Shown here in pieces: positions 8,656-17,557 of a stretch of 64,000 bases of DNA. The notes below the pieces were generated by a model. It did not search any database and was not told where the DNA came from. It was given only the letters and a program-made list of their open reading frames with translations. The position numbers were made by a program, and so were the translations under genes. The stretch lies in the NCBI GenBank assembly GCA_020635915.1, contig JACJYU010000001.1:2270501-2334500 (forward strand), given 5' to 3'. Source of the DNA: Flammeovirgaceae bacterium. GTDB taxonomy: Bacteria > Bacteroidota > Bacteroidia > Cytophagales > Cyclobacteriaceae. Within the stretch, counting starts at the first letter, position 1. Each line of letters opens with the position of its first letter.

Positions 8656-9803
8656 TCCTTATTTGGGTTAGGGGAATTGTTTTTTGACCGTGGCTTCCTC
8701 TTTTTCTTTTTTCTTTTCTTCTTTTTGTTCCGGGTACTGAACTTCTTGTCGAGGTTTTCCAGGTCGCTGTTGAGCGCAGACACCGGGGCTTTTTCCGCTA
8801 CCGCGTTTTCTTCAAGGCTTGCCGGCTTTTGCCCCTCCTTGTTCATGCGAAGGATCTCGTTCACCCGTTCAACATGTATGGGGAACCAGGTGCTGTCCTT
8901 GTTGTAGCCAAACCACATTATCCTCCTGAAGATGTCCGTTTTTTGAAGGACGGCTTCCCCTTGTTCCGTTTTTAAGGGCGACTGCACTTTGGGAATGTCC
9001 TTCAGGGCATCCATGTAGGTTTCCAGTTCATAGTTCAGGCAGCACTTTAACCGGCCGCATTGGCCCGACAATTTGCTGGGGTTAAGGGACAGGTTTTGAT
9101 AGCGGGCCGCACTGGTGGCCACATTCTTAAACTCGCCCAGCCATGTGGAGCAGCAAAGCTCCCTGCCGCACACCCCAATGCCGCCAAGCCTCCCGGCCTC
9201 CTGCCGTAGGCTGATCTGGCGCATCTCCACCCTGATCCTGAATTCGGTGGCCAGCACCTTGATGAGCTCCCTGAAATCCACCCTGTCGTCAGCGGAGTAG
9301 TAAAAGGTGGCCTTGGTATTGTCGGCCTGGTATTCGATATCGGAAAGCTTCATGTTGAGCTTCATCTGACGAATGATCGCGCGGGTACGGTACAATGTGG
9401 GGAGTTCCCTTTTTTTTACTTCTTCGTACTTTTCAAGGTCTTTTTGGTGGGCAATCCGGTAAATTTTTTTAATGGACTTGTCATTGGGGATTTTTTTCTT
9501 TTGCATCTGCAACCTCACCAGCTCGCCCTGTAAGGAAACATGGCCCAGGTGGTGGCCGTTGGGCACTTCCACGATCACGGCATCGCCCGTTGTCAAGTCC
9601 AGGTGGTCGGTGTTCCTGAAAAAATCCTTCATGCCACCCTTGAAGCGCACTTCCACCACATCCATCTGTTCATGGGCAGGCATGTCCATGTTGGAAAGCC
9701 AGTCAAAGACGTTCATTTTGTTGCAGCCACCGGTTTGGCATGCACCATTGTTATTGCAGCCTAATACTTTTCCGTCCTTCGCTGTTCCACAAGCACAACC
9801 CAT
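8652..9803 (-). CDS. ricT: PSP1-domain protein RicT
   Basis: Homologue of the RicT/YaaT iron-sulfur protein which in Bacillus works with RicA and RicF on RNA processing; its role in Bacteroidota is not established. The 383 residues carry an N-terminal Cys-rich stretch (CACGTAKDGKVLGC then CNNNGACQTGGC), the PSP1 domain with CGRELCCSTWLGEFKNV and CGRLKCCLNYE, and a strongly basic Lys/Arg tail (about 355-383) suited to nucleic acid binding. The Cys clusters fit Fe-S or zinc ligation. It sits between purD (11-base gap) and gldH (4-base overlap), so the three are probably one operon. Confidence 0.92.
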   Translation of the reverse strand: MGCACGTAKDGKVLGCNNNGACQTGGCNKMNVFDWLSNMDMPAHEQMDVVEVRFKGGMKDFFRNTDHLDLTTGDAVIVEVPNGHHLGHVSLQGELVRLQMQKKKIPNDKSIKKIYRIAHQKDLEKYEEVKKRELPTLYRTRAIIRQMKLNMKLSDIEYQADNTKATFYYSADDRVDFRELIKVLATEFRIRVEMRQISLRQEAGRLGGIGVCGRELCCSTWLGEFKNVATSAARYQNLSLNPSKLSGQCGRLKCCLNYELETYMDALKDIPKVQSPLKTEQGEAVLQKTDIFRRIMWFGYNKDSTWFPIHVERVNEILRMNKEGQKPASLEENAVAEKAPVSALNSDLENLDKKFSTRNKKKKRKKKKRKPRSKNNSPNPNKE

Positions 9804-9814
9804 ACATTATATTT

Positions 9815-11110
9815 TTATGAAAGTGGGGCCGCCCACTTTTTTAAGTCTTCCCCAATATCTTTCCTGAAATATAGCCCATCCCAATGAATGCCCGAAACGG
9901 CTTTATAGGCTTTCTTTGAGGCCTCGTCCAGGGAAGCCCCGGTGCCGGTCACGGCCAGCACCCGCCCCCCATTGGTTACTACATCGCTGCCATGGCTTTT
10001 TGTCCCCGCATGGAACACCAACCCGTTGCCCACCTGGTTTAGGCCATTGATCACTTTGCCTTTTTCATAACCCGCGGGGTATCCACCGGATGCCAAAACC
10101 ACCGTCATGGCCACCTCCTTTTTTTGAGGTACAGGGCCCGACTTAAGCCCGCCACGCGCGGCCGCCACCAGCAGTTCCAAAAAGTCCGTGTCAATCCTGG
10201 GCAGCACCACCTGGGTTTCCGGGTCGCCCATACGGGCATTGTACTCAATCACAAACGGTTCCCCATCGATATTCATCAACCCAATAAAAATGAACCCTTT
10301 ATAGGGAATATGCCCTTTCGCAAGGCCTGCAATGGTGGGCTTTATCACCTTCTCCTCCACCTTTTTCATAAAGGCCGCATCGGCAAACACCACTGGTGAC
10401 ACAGCGCCCATGCCCCCGGTATTGGGCCCGGTGTCATTTTCCCCTATCCTTTTGTAGTCTTTTGCCTCGGGCAACAGGGCATAGTCCTTTCCATCGGTCA
10501 ACACAAACACGGAGAGCTCAATGCCGTCAAGGAATTCTTCTATCAAGACCTTGCTGCTGGCCTCGCCAAATTTTTTATCCTCCAACATCTCCCTGATGGT
10601 GGTTTTTGCCTCTTCAACTGATGGGCATATCACCACTCCTTTGCCAGCGGCCAGCCCATCGGCCTTTAGCACTATCGGGGGCCGGGTGCCCTCCAGGTAG
10701 CGGTACGCCTCGGCCAGTTGGCCTTCAACAAAGGTTTCCGCTTTGCCGGTGGGGATGCCATTGCCCACCATGAATTGTTTTGAGAAATCCTTGCTGCCTT
10801 CCAGCCTGGCCCCGCTTTTTCCTGGCCCCACCATCAGGATGGTGCGCAAGGAGGGGTCCGCCTCAAAGTAATCGCGGATGCCCTGGACAAGGGGCGCCTC
10901 GGGGCCCACAACGACAAGCCCGATGTTTTTTTCTTTACAGAACCGGCCAAGGCCCTCAAAATCTTCCACTGCGATATTTACATTCCGTGCCACGGATGCC
11001 GTGCCTGCATTGCCCGGTGCCACATACAATTGCCCACAGTCCTTGCCCTGTTTTATTTTCCAGGCGAATGCATGTTCGCGCCCTCCGCTGCCGATTACCA
11101 GTATGTTCAT
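9815..11110 (-). CDS. purD: Phosphoribosylamine-glycine ligase (GARS)
   Basis: Second step of de novo purine synthesis: ligates glycine to 5-phosphoribosylamine with ATP. The 431-residue length is typical. It begins MNILVIGSGGREHAFAWKI, the PurD N-terminal fold, and has the ATP-grasp core (IVLKADGLAAGKGVVIC, GFIFIGLMNIDGEPFVIEYN, RMGDPETQVVLPR) and the C-terminal domain from about 330. First gene of the purD-ricT-gldH run. Just upstream, a TATCTTTG promoter box lies in the loop of a hairpin that could also terminate recQ. Confidence 0.97.
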   Translation of the reverse strand: MNILVIGSGGREHAFAWKIKQGKDCGQLYVAPGNAGTASVARNVNIAVEDFEGLGRFCKEKNIGLVVVGPEAPLVQGIRDYFEADPSLRTILMVGPGKSGARLEGSKDFSKQFMVGNGIPTGKAETFVEGQLAEAYRYLEGTRPPIVLKADGLAAGKGVVICPSVEEAKTTIREMLEDKKFGEASSKVLIEEFLDGIELSVFVLTDGKDYALLPEAKDYKRIGENDTGPNTGGMGAVSPVVFADAAFMKKVEEKVIKPTIAGLAKGHIPYKGFIFIGLMNIDGEPFVIEYNARMGDPETQVVLPRIDTDFLELLVAAARGGLKSGPVPQKKEVAMTVVLASGGYPAGYEKGKVINGLNQVGNGLVFHAGTKSHGSDVVTNGGRVLAVTGTGASLDEASKKAYKAVSGIHWDGLYFRKDIGEDLKKWAAPLS

Positions 11111-11120
11111 TTTAATGCAA

Positions 11121-11152
11121 CAAAAAGTAAAAGCCCCAAAGATAGGGGCTTT
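11121..11152 (-). terminator. Hairpin after recQ, terminator-like
   Basis: AAAGCCCC (11130-11137), loop AAAGATA, GGGGCTTT (11145-11152) make a perfect 8-bp stem. Read on the minus strand it is followed by TTTACTTTTTG, a T-rich tail suited to ending the recQ transcript. The loop also carries a promoter-like box; see the next entry. Confidence 0.7.
11137..11144 (-). promoter_or_regulatory. Candidate -7 box for purD (TATCTTTG) in the hairpin loop
   Basis: Minus-strand TATCTTTG matches TAnnTTTG exactly and would start transcription near 11130, about 20 bases ahead of the purD ATG. No -33 TTTG is at the usual distance. Overlap with the terminator stem means either function may be fortuitous. Confidence 0.4.
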
Positions 11153-11182
11153 GAGGCAAATTGGAATGTAATCGCTTGAAAA

Positions 11183-13372
11183 TCAGTTGGCGTATTCGGA
11201 AAGGAACTTAATGCGCATCAGGCGCACTTCTTCTTCCGAAAAGTCTTCGAGGTCCTCGTGCTGCAGGGCATCCTCCAGGCTGTCTGTTTCGGAGTGGAGG
11301 AAGTAATCCAGGATTTGTTCCTGCCTTTCGTCATCCAGCATATCGTCAATGTAGTAGTCCAGGTTTAGTTTGGTGCCCGAATAGCAGATGTTTTCAATTT
11401 CGGTAAGCAGGTCTTCAAATGATATTCCCTTTGATTCGGCTATTTCATCCAGGTCAACTTTGCGGTCCACCTGTTGGATGATGAAAATTTTTATTTTGGA
11501 TTTATTCACGGAGGACTTTACCACCACGTCAGCAGCGGTTTCTATTTCGTTTTCCTCCACGTATTCCTTGATAAGGTCCAAAAAGCTTTTGCCAAACTTC
11601 TGCACCTTGCCCATGCCCACCCCATTAACGGAGGCCAGTTCTTCTTTTGAAGTGGGGTAGGTGGTGGCCATTTCTTCTAGGGACGGGTCCTGAAAGATGA
11701 CATAGGGCGGCAATTTCTTTTCCCTGGCAATTTTTTTCCGCAAGGCCTTCAGCATTTCAAAAAGCTTTTCATCGTAGGCTTTTGAATTGAGGGGCACCCT
11801 CTCGGCAGACTCCTCTTCGTCCCCTTCAGAAGTATAATCGTGGTCGCGCGCCAATTCAATGGGCTCGGGCTTCTTGAGGAACTTCAGGCCTTTTTCCTTG
11901 ATCTTAAGCACGCCCACGCTATCGATGTCTTTTTCCAGGTACTGGTAGATGAGCGCCTGCCTGATTACGGATTTCCAGAAATTCCCGTCCTCATCGGCCC
12001 CTTTGCCATACACCGGAAGCTTTTCATGGCCATAGCTCTTTATGTATTCGTCTTCCACCCCCATTATCACATTTACCAGATGGCCCAGCCCAAACCGCTC
12101 GTTGGTTTGCCGGACGGCCTCCAATACCAATTTCACCGACTCGGTGCCATCGAACCTTTCGCGGGGGTGCACGCAGTTGTCGCATGCGCCACAGTTTTCA
12201 ATGGTATACTCTTCGCCAAAATAATGCAACAATTGTTTCCTGCGGCAGATGGGCGATTCCGCATAGTACTCCATCTCCTGCAGCAGGATGCGAGCGTTTT
12301 CCCTCTCCTGCACGGGTTTGTCCTTGTTGAATTTTTCCAGCTTGCTGAGGTCGTTGTGGCTGTAGAACATTAAGCAGAGGCCCTCCAGCCCATCCCTGCC
12401 TGCGCGCCCGGTTTCCTGGTAGTACCCTTCGAGCGACTTGGGCACATCGTAGTGGATGACGAACCGCACATCGGGCTTGTCGATGCCCATTCCAAAAGCA
12501 ATGGTGGCCACAACAATATCGATTTCTTCATTGAGGAAGTCGTCCTGGTTTTTAACGCGCACGTCCGGGTCTAGGCCTGCGTGGTAGGGGGCCGCGCTAA
12601 ACCCGTTCACATTCAGCAGTTGGGCAATCTCTTCCACCTTTTTCCTGCTGAGGCAATAGATGATGCCCGACTTTCCCTTGTTGTCTTTCAAAAACCTGAT
12701 GAGTTGCTTTTTGGTCTCCTTCTTAGGGCGGACCTCATAGTATAGGTTTTTCCTGTTGAAGGAGGAAACAAAAATATCGGCATCCTCCATCTGCAGGTTT
12801 TTCTGGATGTCGATTTGGACCTTGGGCGTGGCCGTGGCGGTGAGCGCGATCACCGGCATGTTGCCCAGTTGGGCGATCATGGTTTTTATCTTCCGGTACT
12901 CTGGCCTGAAGTCATGGCCCCATTCGGAGATACAGTGGGCTTCATCGATGGCCACGAAGGACACATTGGCCTTGGCGAGGAATTCGATATATTCTTCCTT
13001 GTTCAGGGATTCCGGGGCCACGTACAAAAGCTTTACGTCCCCATTAATGCAATCCCTTTTGAGCCGGGTGACCTCCGACTTGCTGAGGGTGGAGTTGAGG
13101 AAGCGCGCATTGATGCCATAGGTATTTAGCTGGTCCACCTGGTTTTTCATCAGGGCAATGAGGGGCGAGATCACGATGGCCAAGCCATCCTTGATCATGG
13201 CCGGCAATTGGTAGCAAAGGGACTTGCCCGCGCCAGTGGGCATGATGACGAATGTGTTTTTCCCCTCAAGGATGTTTTTGATCACAACTTCCTGGTTTCC
13301 CCTGAATGTGGAATAACCAAACAATTCTTTGAGTTTTTCCTGTAGGGTATCTTTCTCTTCTGCGACAATCAT
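11183..13372 (-). CDS. recQ: ATP-dependent DNA helicase RecQ
   Basis: 3'-5' helicase for recombination and fork repair. In 729 residues it has Walker A MPTGAGKS (44-51), DEAH box at 143-146 followed by CISEWGHDFRPEY, motif VI YYQETGRAGRDG, the RecQ zinc site CRRKQLLHYFGEEY...CGACDNC, a winged-helix region, and an HRDC domain with YPTSKEELASVNGVGMGKV. An acidic C-terminal extension of about 130 residues follows. The length fits Bacteroidota RecQ, longer than the 610-residue E. coli enzyme. Divergent from kdsD across a very short gap. The start MIVAEEKDTL is the first ATG before the conserved helicase start. Confidence 0.97.
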   Translation of the reverse strand: MIVAEEKDTLQEKLKELFGYSTFRGNQEVVIKNILEGKNTFVIMPTGAGKSLCYQLPAMIKDGLAIVISPLIALMKNQVDQLNTYGINARFLNSTLSKSEVTRLKRDCINGDVKLLYVAPESLNKEEYIEFLAKANVSFVAIDEAHCISEWGHDFRPEYRKIKTMIAQLGNMPVIALTATATPKVQIDIQKNLQMEDADIFVSSFNRKNLYYEVRPKKETKKQLIRFLKDNKGKSGIIYCLSRKKVEEIAQLLNVNGFSAAPYHAGLDPDVRVKNQDDFLNEEIDIVVATIAFGMGIDKPDVRFVIHYDVPKSLEGYYQETGRAGRDGLEGLCLMFYSHNDLSKLEKFNKDKPVQERENARILLQEMEYYAESPICRRKQLLHYFGEEYTIENCGACDNCVHPRERFDGTESVKLVLEAVRQTNERFGLGHLVNVIMGVEDEYIKSYGHEKLPVYGKGADEDGNFWKSVIRQALIYQYLEKDIDSVGVLKIKEKGLKFLKKPEPIELARDHDYTSEGDEEESAERVPLNSKAYDEKLFEMLKALRKKIAREKKLPPYVIFQDPSLEEMATTYPTSKEELASVNGVGMGKVQKFGKSFLDLIKEYVEENEIETAADVVVKSSVNKSKIKIFIIQQVDRKVDLDEIAESKGISFEDLLTEIENICYSGTKLNLDYYIDDMLDDERQEQILDYFLHSETDSLEDALQHEDLEDFSEEEVRLMRIKFLSEYAN

Positions 13373-13404
13373 AAATAACGAAACATAATAACGGATGAAA
13401 TACT

Positions 13405-13412
13405 TATCTTTG
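13405..13412 (+). promoter_or_regulatory. -7 box TATCTTTG for kdsD
   Basis: Perfect TAnnTTTG match followed by CACCCG, a context often seen in this phylum. It predicts transcription from about 13419. No clear -33 TTTG is visible. Its position inside the 5' end of the longest kdsD frame argues that the real kdsD start is further downstream. Confidence 0.55.
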
Positions 13413-13442
13413 CACCCGTTGTTTTCTAACTATATAAGAGCA

Positions 13443-14411
13443 TTGAATGTAGTAAAAAATATTAAGAAAGTAGCCACCGGGGTGCTATTAAATGAGGCCC
13501 GGGCTATCGAAAAATTGACCCAATTCATCGATGACGATTTTGAGGCTTGTGTCGAGGAAATCATCCGGTCAAAGGGGCGGGTAGTGATAACGGGTATTGG
13601 TAAAAGCGCCATAATCGCCAACAAAATTGTGGCAACACTTAATTCCACCGGCACCCCTTCCCTTTTTATGCATGCCGCTGACGCCATCCATGGCGACCTG
13701 GGCATGATTCAAAACGATGATATTGTGATCTGTTTGTCAAAGAGTGGCAATACCCCAGAAATCAAGATGCTTGTGCCGCTGATAAAACGAAGGGGCTTTA
13801 AACTTGTTGCATTGGTGAGCAATATTGATTCGTATTTGGCCCAACATGCCGATTACGTGCTCAATGCCACCATAGGTGAGGAAGCTTGCCCCAATAACCT
13901 GGCGCCTACCACCAGCACCACCGCCCATCTGGCCATGGGTGACGCCCTTGCCGTTTGCCTGCTGGACTTGAGGCATTTTTCAAGCGAGGATTTCGCCCAG
14001 TTCCATCCGGGAGGTGCCCTGGGCAAGCAACTTTACCTCACGGTGGACGACATTATGGTAAGCAAGGACATGCCCCTGGTGGAAGAGGGCACGCCCCTGA
14101 AGGACGTAATACTTGAAATCTCTTCCAAGCGCCTGGGGGCGGCAGCGGTAGTTGGCCCGGACAGGTCCCTGCTGGGCATCATCACCGATGGGGACTTGCG
14201 TAGGATGCTGCAGAAAGGCACCCCTATTGAGGAGGCCAGGGCTTTGGACGTTTTGTCAAGAAACCCCAAAACCATAGGCTCGGGGGAACTGGCGGTGAAG
14301 GCCCTCCAAATCATGCAGCAAAACAGCATCACCCAGCTGGTGGTCATGAAGGAAGGCAAGGTCCACGGCTTTGTCCATTTACACGACCTTCTTAAAGAAG
14401 GCATAGTCTGA
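13443..14411 (+). CDS. kdsD: Arabinose-5-phosphate isomerase (KpsF/GutQ family)
   Basis: Converts ribulose 5-phosphate to arabinose 5-phosphate, the first step to KDO of lipopolysaccharide; cytoplasmic. A SIS domain (GRVVITGIGKSAIIANK, STGTPSLFMHAADAIHGDLG, CLSKSGNTPEIK) is followed by two CBS domains (about 200-320, with GIITDGDLRR and QLVVMKEGKVHGFVHLHDLL). The open frame reaches back to ATG 13395, but a perfect promoter box lies at 13405-13412 inside that extension, so TTG 13443 (LNVVKNIKKVATGVLLNEA) is preferred. This gives 322 residues, near the 328 of E. coli KdsD. manC follows 38 bases later, fitting a surface-sugar operon. Confidence 0.9.
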   Translation: MNVVKNIKKVATGVLLNEARAIEKLTQFIDDDFEACVEEIIRSKGRVVITGIGKSAIIANKIVATLNSTGTPSLFMHAADAIHGDLGMIQNDDIVICLSKSGNTPEIKMLVPLIKRRGFKLVALVSNIDSYLAQHADYVLNATIGEEACPNNLAPTTSTTAHLAMGDALAVCLLDLRHFSSEDFAQFHPGGALGKQLYLTVDDIMVSKDMPLVEEGTPLKDVILEISSKRLGAAAVVGPDRSLLGIITDGDLRRMLQKGTPIEEARALDVLSRNPKTIGSGELAVKALQIMQQNSITQLVVMKEGKVHGFVHLHDLLKEGIV

Positions 14412-14449
14412 AATTTTTTTTCAATATTCCATTTCAAGGTGTAACAGGC

Positions 14450-15523
14450 ATGGATAAAAAACTTTTTGTAGTGTTGATGGCGGGAGGGGTAGGCACCCGG
14501 TTTTGGCCTTACAGCCGCAATGCGAAACCCAAACAGTTTTTGGATGTGCTGGGCACGGGCAAGACATTGATCCAGTCCACCTATGAACGGTTCCTTCCCC
14601 TCTGCCCAAAGGAAAATATTTTTATTGTCACCAACGAGGAACTGGAAGGCCTGGTCCGCGAGCAGTTGGGCGTGGACGATGCCCAGGTATTGGTGGAGCC
14701 CATGCGCAAAAACACCGCCCCCTGCATAGCCTATGCCTGCTACCGCATTGCCCTTCAAACGCCCGATGCGGTGGTGGTGGTGAGCCCGGCCGACCATTTG
14801 ATTTTAAACGAGACAGGGTTTCAAAAAACAATAGTGGGCGCTACGGCCCACGCCCAGGCCCAGGACAAGCTCATTACGCTGGGGATCAAGCCCACACGCC
14901 CTGAGACCGGCTATGGGTATATCCAGTACTTGAGCGGTGGTGGCACCATTAAAAAAGTAAAAACATTTACCGAGAAGCCGGCCCTTGCCCTGGCGAAAAA
15001 GTTTATCGACAGCGGTGATTTCGTCTGGAACTCCGGGATTTTCATCTGGGGCGTAAAGGCGATAGTGTCGGCCCTCGAAAGCCACCAGCCGGAAATTGCG
15101 GAGGTATTTGAAGAAGCCTCTTCCAAATTTTATACCGATCAGGAAAAAAGGGCCATCCGCACTGCCTATGCGCAAAGCAAAAATATCTCCATCGACTATG
15201 GGGTGATGGAAAAGGCCGGTAATGTGTACGTATGGCTGGGTGATTTTGCGTGGTCCGACCTGGGCTCATGGGGCTCGATGCACGAACTGCACAAAAAAGA
15301 CAACGACAAAAATGTGGTCGAGGCCAACACGATGGTGTACGATACGCACAATTCCATAATAAAAGGGCCAAAGGACAAATTGATAGTGGTGCAGGGCCTG
15401 GATGGCTACCTGGTGGGCGAATTTGGCAATGTGATCATTGTTTGCCAAAAAGACCAGGAAGACTTGTTCAGAAGGTTTGTCAACGACCTAAAGGCAAAGC
15501 CCGATGGCAACGATTATTTGTAG
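14450..15523 (+). CDS. manC: Mannose-1-phosphate guanylyltransferase
   Basis: Makes GDP-mannose from mannose 1-phosphate and GTP, precursor of mannose, fucose and related sugars in surface glycans. The nucleotidyltransferase signature GGVGTRFWPYSRNAKPKQFL is at about 12-31, with VSPADHLI, RPETGYGYIQY and KTFTEKP downstream. The 357-residue protein has only the transferase domain and lacks the C-terminal isomerase half found in some bifunctional ManC proteins. Follows kdsD on the same strand; its last 10 bases overlap the convergent rlmB. Confidence 0.93.
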   Translation: MDKKLFVVLMAGGVGTRFWPYSRNAKPKQFLDVLGTGKTLIQSTYERFLPLCPKENIFIVTNEELEGLVREQLGVDDAQVLVEPMRKNTAPCIAYACYRIALQTPDAVVVVSPADHLILNETGFQKTIVGATAHAQAQDKLITLGIKPTRPETGYGYIQYLSGGGTIKKVKTFTEKPALALAKKFIDSGDFVWNSGIFIWGVKAIVSALESHQPEIAEVFEEASSKFYTDQEKRAIRTAYAQSKNISIDYGVMEKAGNVYVWLGDFAWSDLGSWGSMHELHKKDNDKNVVEANTMVYDTHNSIIKGPKDKLIVVQGLDGYLVGEFGNVIIVCQKDQEDLFRRFVNDLKAKPDGNDYL

Positions 15524-16254
15524 CCCTTTTGCCTGATGGCCTCATACAAGGCAATGCCCGCGGAAACGGATACGTTCAGGGAGGCAATGTTGCCGAACAT
15601 AGGGATTTTTACCAGGTGGTCCGCTTCCCTTAGCAGGTTGGGCGCAATGCCATCTTCTTCCGAGCCGAGCAACAAGGCAATGGGGCCGGCCATATCCACC
15701 TCGTAGATCGGCTGCGCGGCTTTTTCCGTGCAGGCCAGGATTTGGATACCGTTTTCCTTCAATGCCTGGATGGCCTTTTTGAGGTCGCGGGCCCTGCAAA
15801 CAGGGAGGTAGCTTAGCGCCCCTGCCGAGGTTTTCATGGCATCTGCCGTTATGGAGGCGCCCCCCTTTTCAGGGACGATCACCCCGGTAAGGCCGGCACA
15901 CTCGGCCGTGCGCGCAATGGCCCCAAAGTTCCTCACGTCCGTGATCCGGTCCAGGATAAGGAAAAAGGGCTCCTTTCCGTCACTATAGGCTTTGTCGATG
16001 AGGTCTTCCATCACCGCATATTTCACTGCCGAAAGCAGGCAGATGACCCCCTGGTGGTTTTTTGTGGAGAGCCTGTTGAGTTTTTGCTGGGGGGCGAACG
16101 ACAAAGGCACGCCCTGTGCATTGGCCACCATGATGAGTTCATTGACCAGATCATTGTTGAGGCCTGACTGGACAAATATTTTTTCTATTTCACGGCCGGC
16201 CTTTACGGCTTCCATTACGGCACGTGTGCCAAAAATCATTTCTGCTTTTTTCAT
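15514..16254 (-). CDS. rlmB: 23S rRNA 2'-O-methyltransferase, RlmB type (SpoU/TrmH family)
   Basis: SAM-dependent SPOUT methyltransferase, expected to methylate the 2'-O of a guanosine in 23S rRNA. The 246-residue product has an N-terminal substrate-binding domain (about 5-80) and a SPOUT knot with the three family motifs: ILDRITDVRNFGAIARTAE, LLLGSEEDGI and IPMFGNIASLNVSVSAGIAL. An in-frame ATG 32 codons upstream was rejected because MKKAEMIFGTRAVMEA is the normal family start and the extension would run into the GWxTD gene. Tail-to-tail overlap of 10 bases with manC. Exact rRNA position is inferred from the family. Confidence 0.92.
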   Translation of the reverse strand: MKKAEMIFGTRAVMEAVKAGREIEKIFVQSGLNNDLVNELIMVANAQGVPLSFAPQQKLNRLSTKNHQGVICLLSAVKYAVMEDLIDKAYSDGKEPFFLILDRITDVRNFGAIARTAECAGLTGVIVPEKGGASITADAMKTSAGALSYLPVCRARDLKKAIQALKENGIQILACTEKAAQPIYEVDMAGPIALLLGSEEDGIAPNLLREADHLVKIPMFGNIASLNVSVSAGIALYEAIRQKGYK

Positions 16255-16315
16255 TGGGGCGTTAAGTTCCAAAAAGGAAGGCGTAAAACAAACATACCGC
16301 AACGGGCAGTGCCCT

Positions 16316-17479
16316 TTAAAACCGGGCCTTTCGCCACAAGTCAATGGCATTGTACCACAATTGCGTAAACCGGCCGTCCCGCATCAGGGTATAATAATGG
16401 GGCGCATAGATGCTCCCCTTTTTTATGAACACAAACTTGGTGCGTGAATCCTTGTAGTACCAAATTTCGTTTTGGCTGGTTTTGCGGATTTCGTCAGGTA
16501 GCCCGAATACGATGAAGGCCATGCCCTGGTCTGTTTTCCACCCCTCTTTATAGGAAGTGAAGTACTTGTTGGCCAACTCCACCCGGCCATAATAGTTTTT
16601 TATAAGGCGCTTTGCGCGGTCGCGGTCCCTGGTGATGCCGATGATGGTTTTGTCAAAGTCCACCTTGTCGCCTTTCGATTGTTGCAATTGTGCAAACTCG
16701 TCTTTGGTGGTGAGGTACACCAGGGGGCCGGCCAGGTCCTGGATGCGGGTATACCTAGGGTATGAAGGGCCGCTTACCCTGAAGGAGAAGCCCTCTGCGG
16801 AGCTGGTGTCCGATTGCACCAGGTACAGGCCTTCTTTGGCAAAAGACAAATGCTGGCCGTTGGGGACGGTGAAGGTGGAATCGGGCAGCATCAGGGGATC
16901 CTGGCCGGTGGCATTTTTTGAGAAAGGGGGGTAGGCGGAGCCAAATGGCTGGGCGTACCTGAAGACAAAAAGGTGGCTTGCCGCTGGCGGCCCCTGTAGG
17001 ACGTATTCCTTTTGTGTTTCCACGTAGGGGGCCAACACTTGCTGGCCCTCATCCATTAAATAACCATTTACCGGGTAGTTTTTTTCGATCAAAAAAGGGT
17101 ACGACCATGTTTTGGCGGTGGCCAGGTTGGTTATTTTCAATACGAGCAGCCAGGGCCCGTCTTTCAGGGCCACTGAAAACATGCCTGTCTTCGCCACGCC
17201 CGTGGAGAGCATAATGGAGTCCGACCGTATCCCTTCACCGGTCCTTTGCGAGTAGGAATTCCTTTCTTCCCATTGCATCAGGTACCTCCCCGGGGAAGGG
17301 CCTTTTGTTGCCGTGAGCGAATAATGGATGGCCATCTCCCCGTTTTGCTTCACCATGGCCCACTGGAAACCGATTTCGTCCGTGGGGTCGTAAAGGTGGT
17401 TAAGGTTTTCATTGGCCAGCGACTGTGCCCCGGCCATGAAATGCAAAAGGGAAAGCAAAAAAAAGAGGCTGTGTTTCAT
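16316..17479 (-). CDS. GWxTD domain-containing exported protein
   Basis: Belongs to a Bacteroidota/Chlorobiota family named for the motif seen here as EGWKTDQGMAFIVFGLPDEI near the C-terminus; its function is unknown. The 387-residue protein starts with a signal peptide (MKHSLFFLLSLLHFMAGAQS, cleavage after AGA/AQ) and then looks like a beta-rich extracytoplasmic protein. The last 120 residues form the GWxTD domain, ending KTKF-type beta strands and RFTQLWYNAIDLW. It sits 61 bases upstream of rlmB on the same strand and is divergent from the methyltransferase gene. Confidence 0.85.
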   Translation of the reverse strand: MKHSLFFLLSLLHFMAGAQSLANENLNHLYDPTDEIGFQWAMVKQNGEMAIHYSLTATKGPSPGRYLMQWEERNSYSQRTGEGIRSDSIMLSTGVAKTGMFSVALKDGPWLLVLKITNLATAKTWSYPFLIEKNYPVNGYLMDEGQQVLAPYVETQKEYVLQGPPAASHLFVFRYAQPFGSAYPPFSKNATGQDPLMLPDSTFTVPNGQHLSFAKEGLYLVQSDTSSAEGFSFRVSGPSYPRYTRIQDLAGPLVYLTTKDEFAQLQQSKGDKVDFDKTIIGITRDRDRAKRLIKNYYGRVELANKYFTSYKEGWKTDQGMAFIVFGLPDEIRKTSQNEIWYYKDSRTKFVFIKKGSIYAPHYYTLMRDGRFTQLWYNAIDLWRKARF

Positions 17480-17532
17480 GTGGCCGCTTTGTTCGATTGT
17501 AAAATTACAACGATAAATTTAGGGGATTGGCT

Positions 17533-17540
17533 TAATTTTG
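17533..17540 (+). promoter_or_regulatory. -7 box TAATTTTG for the methyltransferase gene
   Basis: Perfect TAnnTTTG match ending 17 bases before the ATG at 17558, giving a leader of about 11 bases. No clear -33 TTTG. It lies in the 78-base divergent gap with the GWxTD gene. Confidence 0.5.
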
Positions 17541-17557
17541 CCCATAAAACAACCTGA

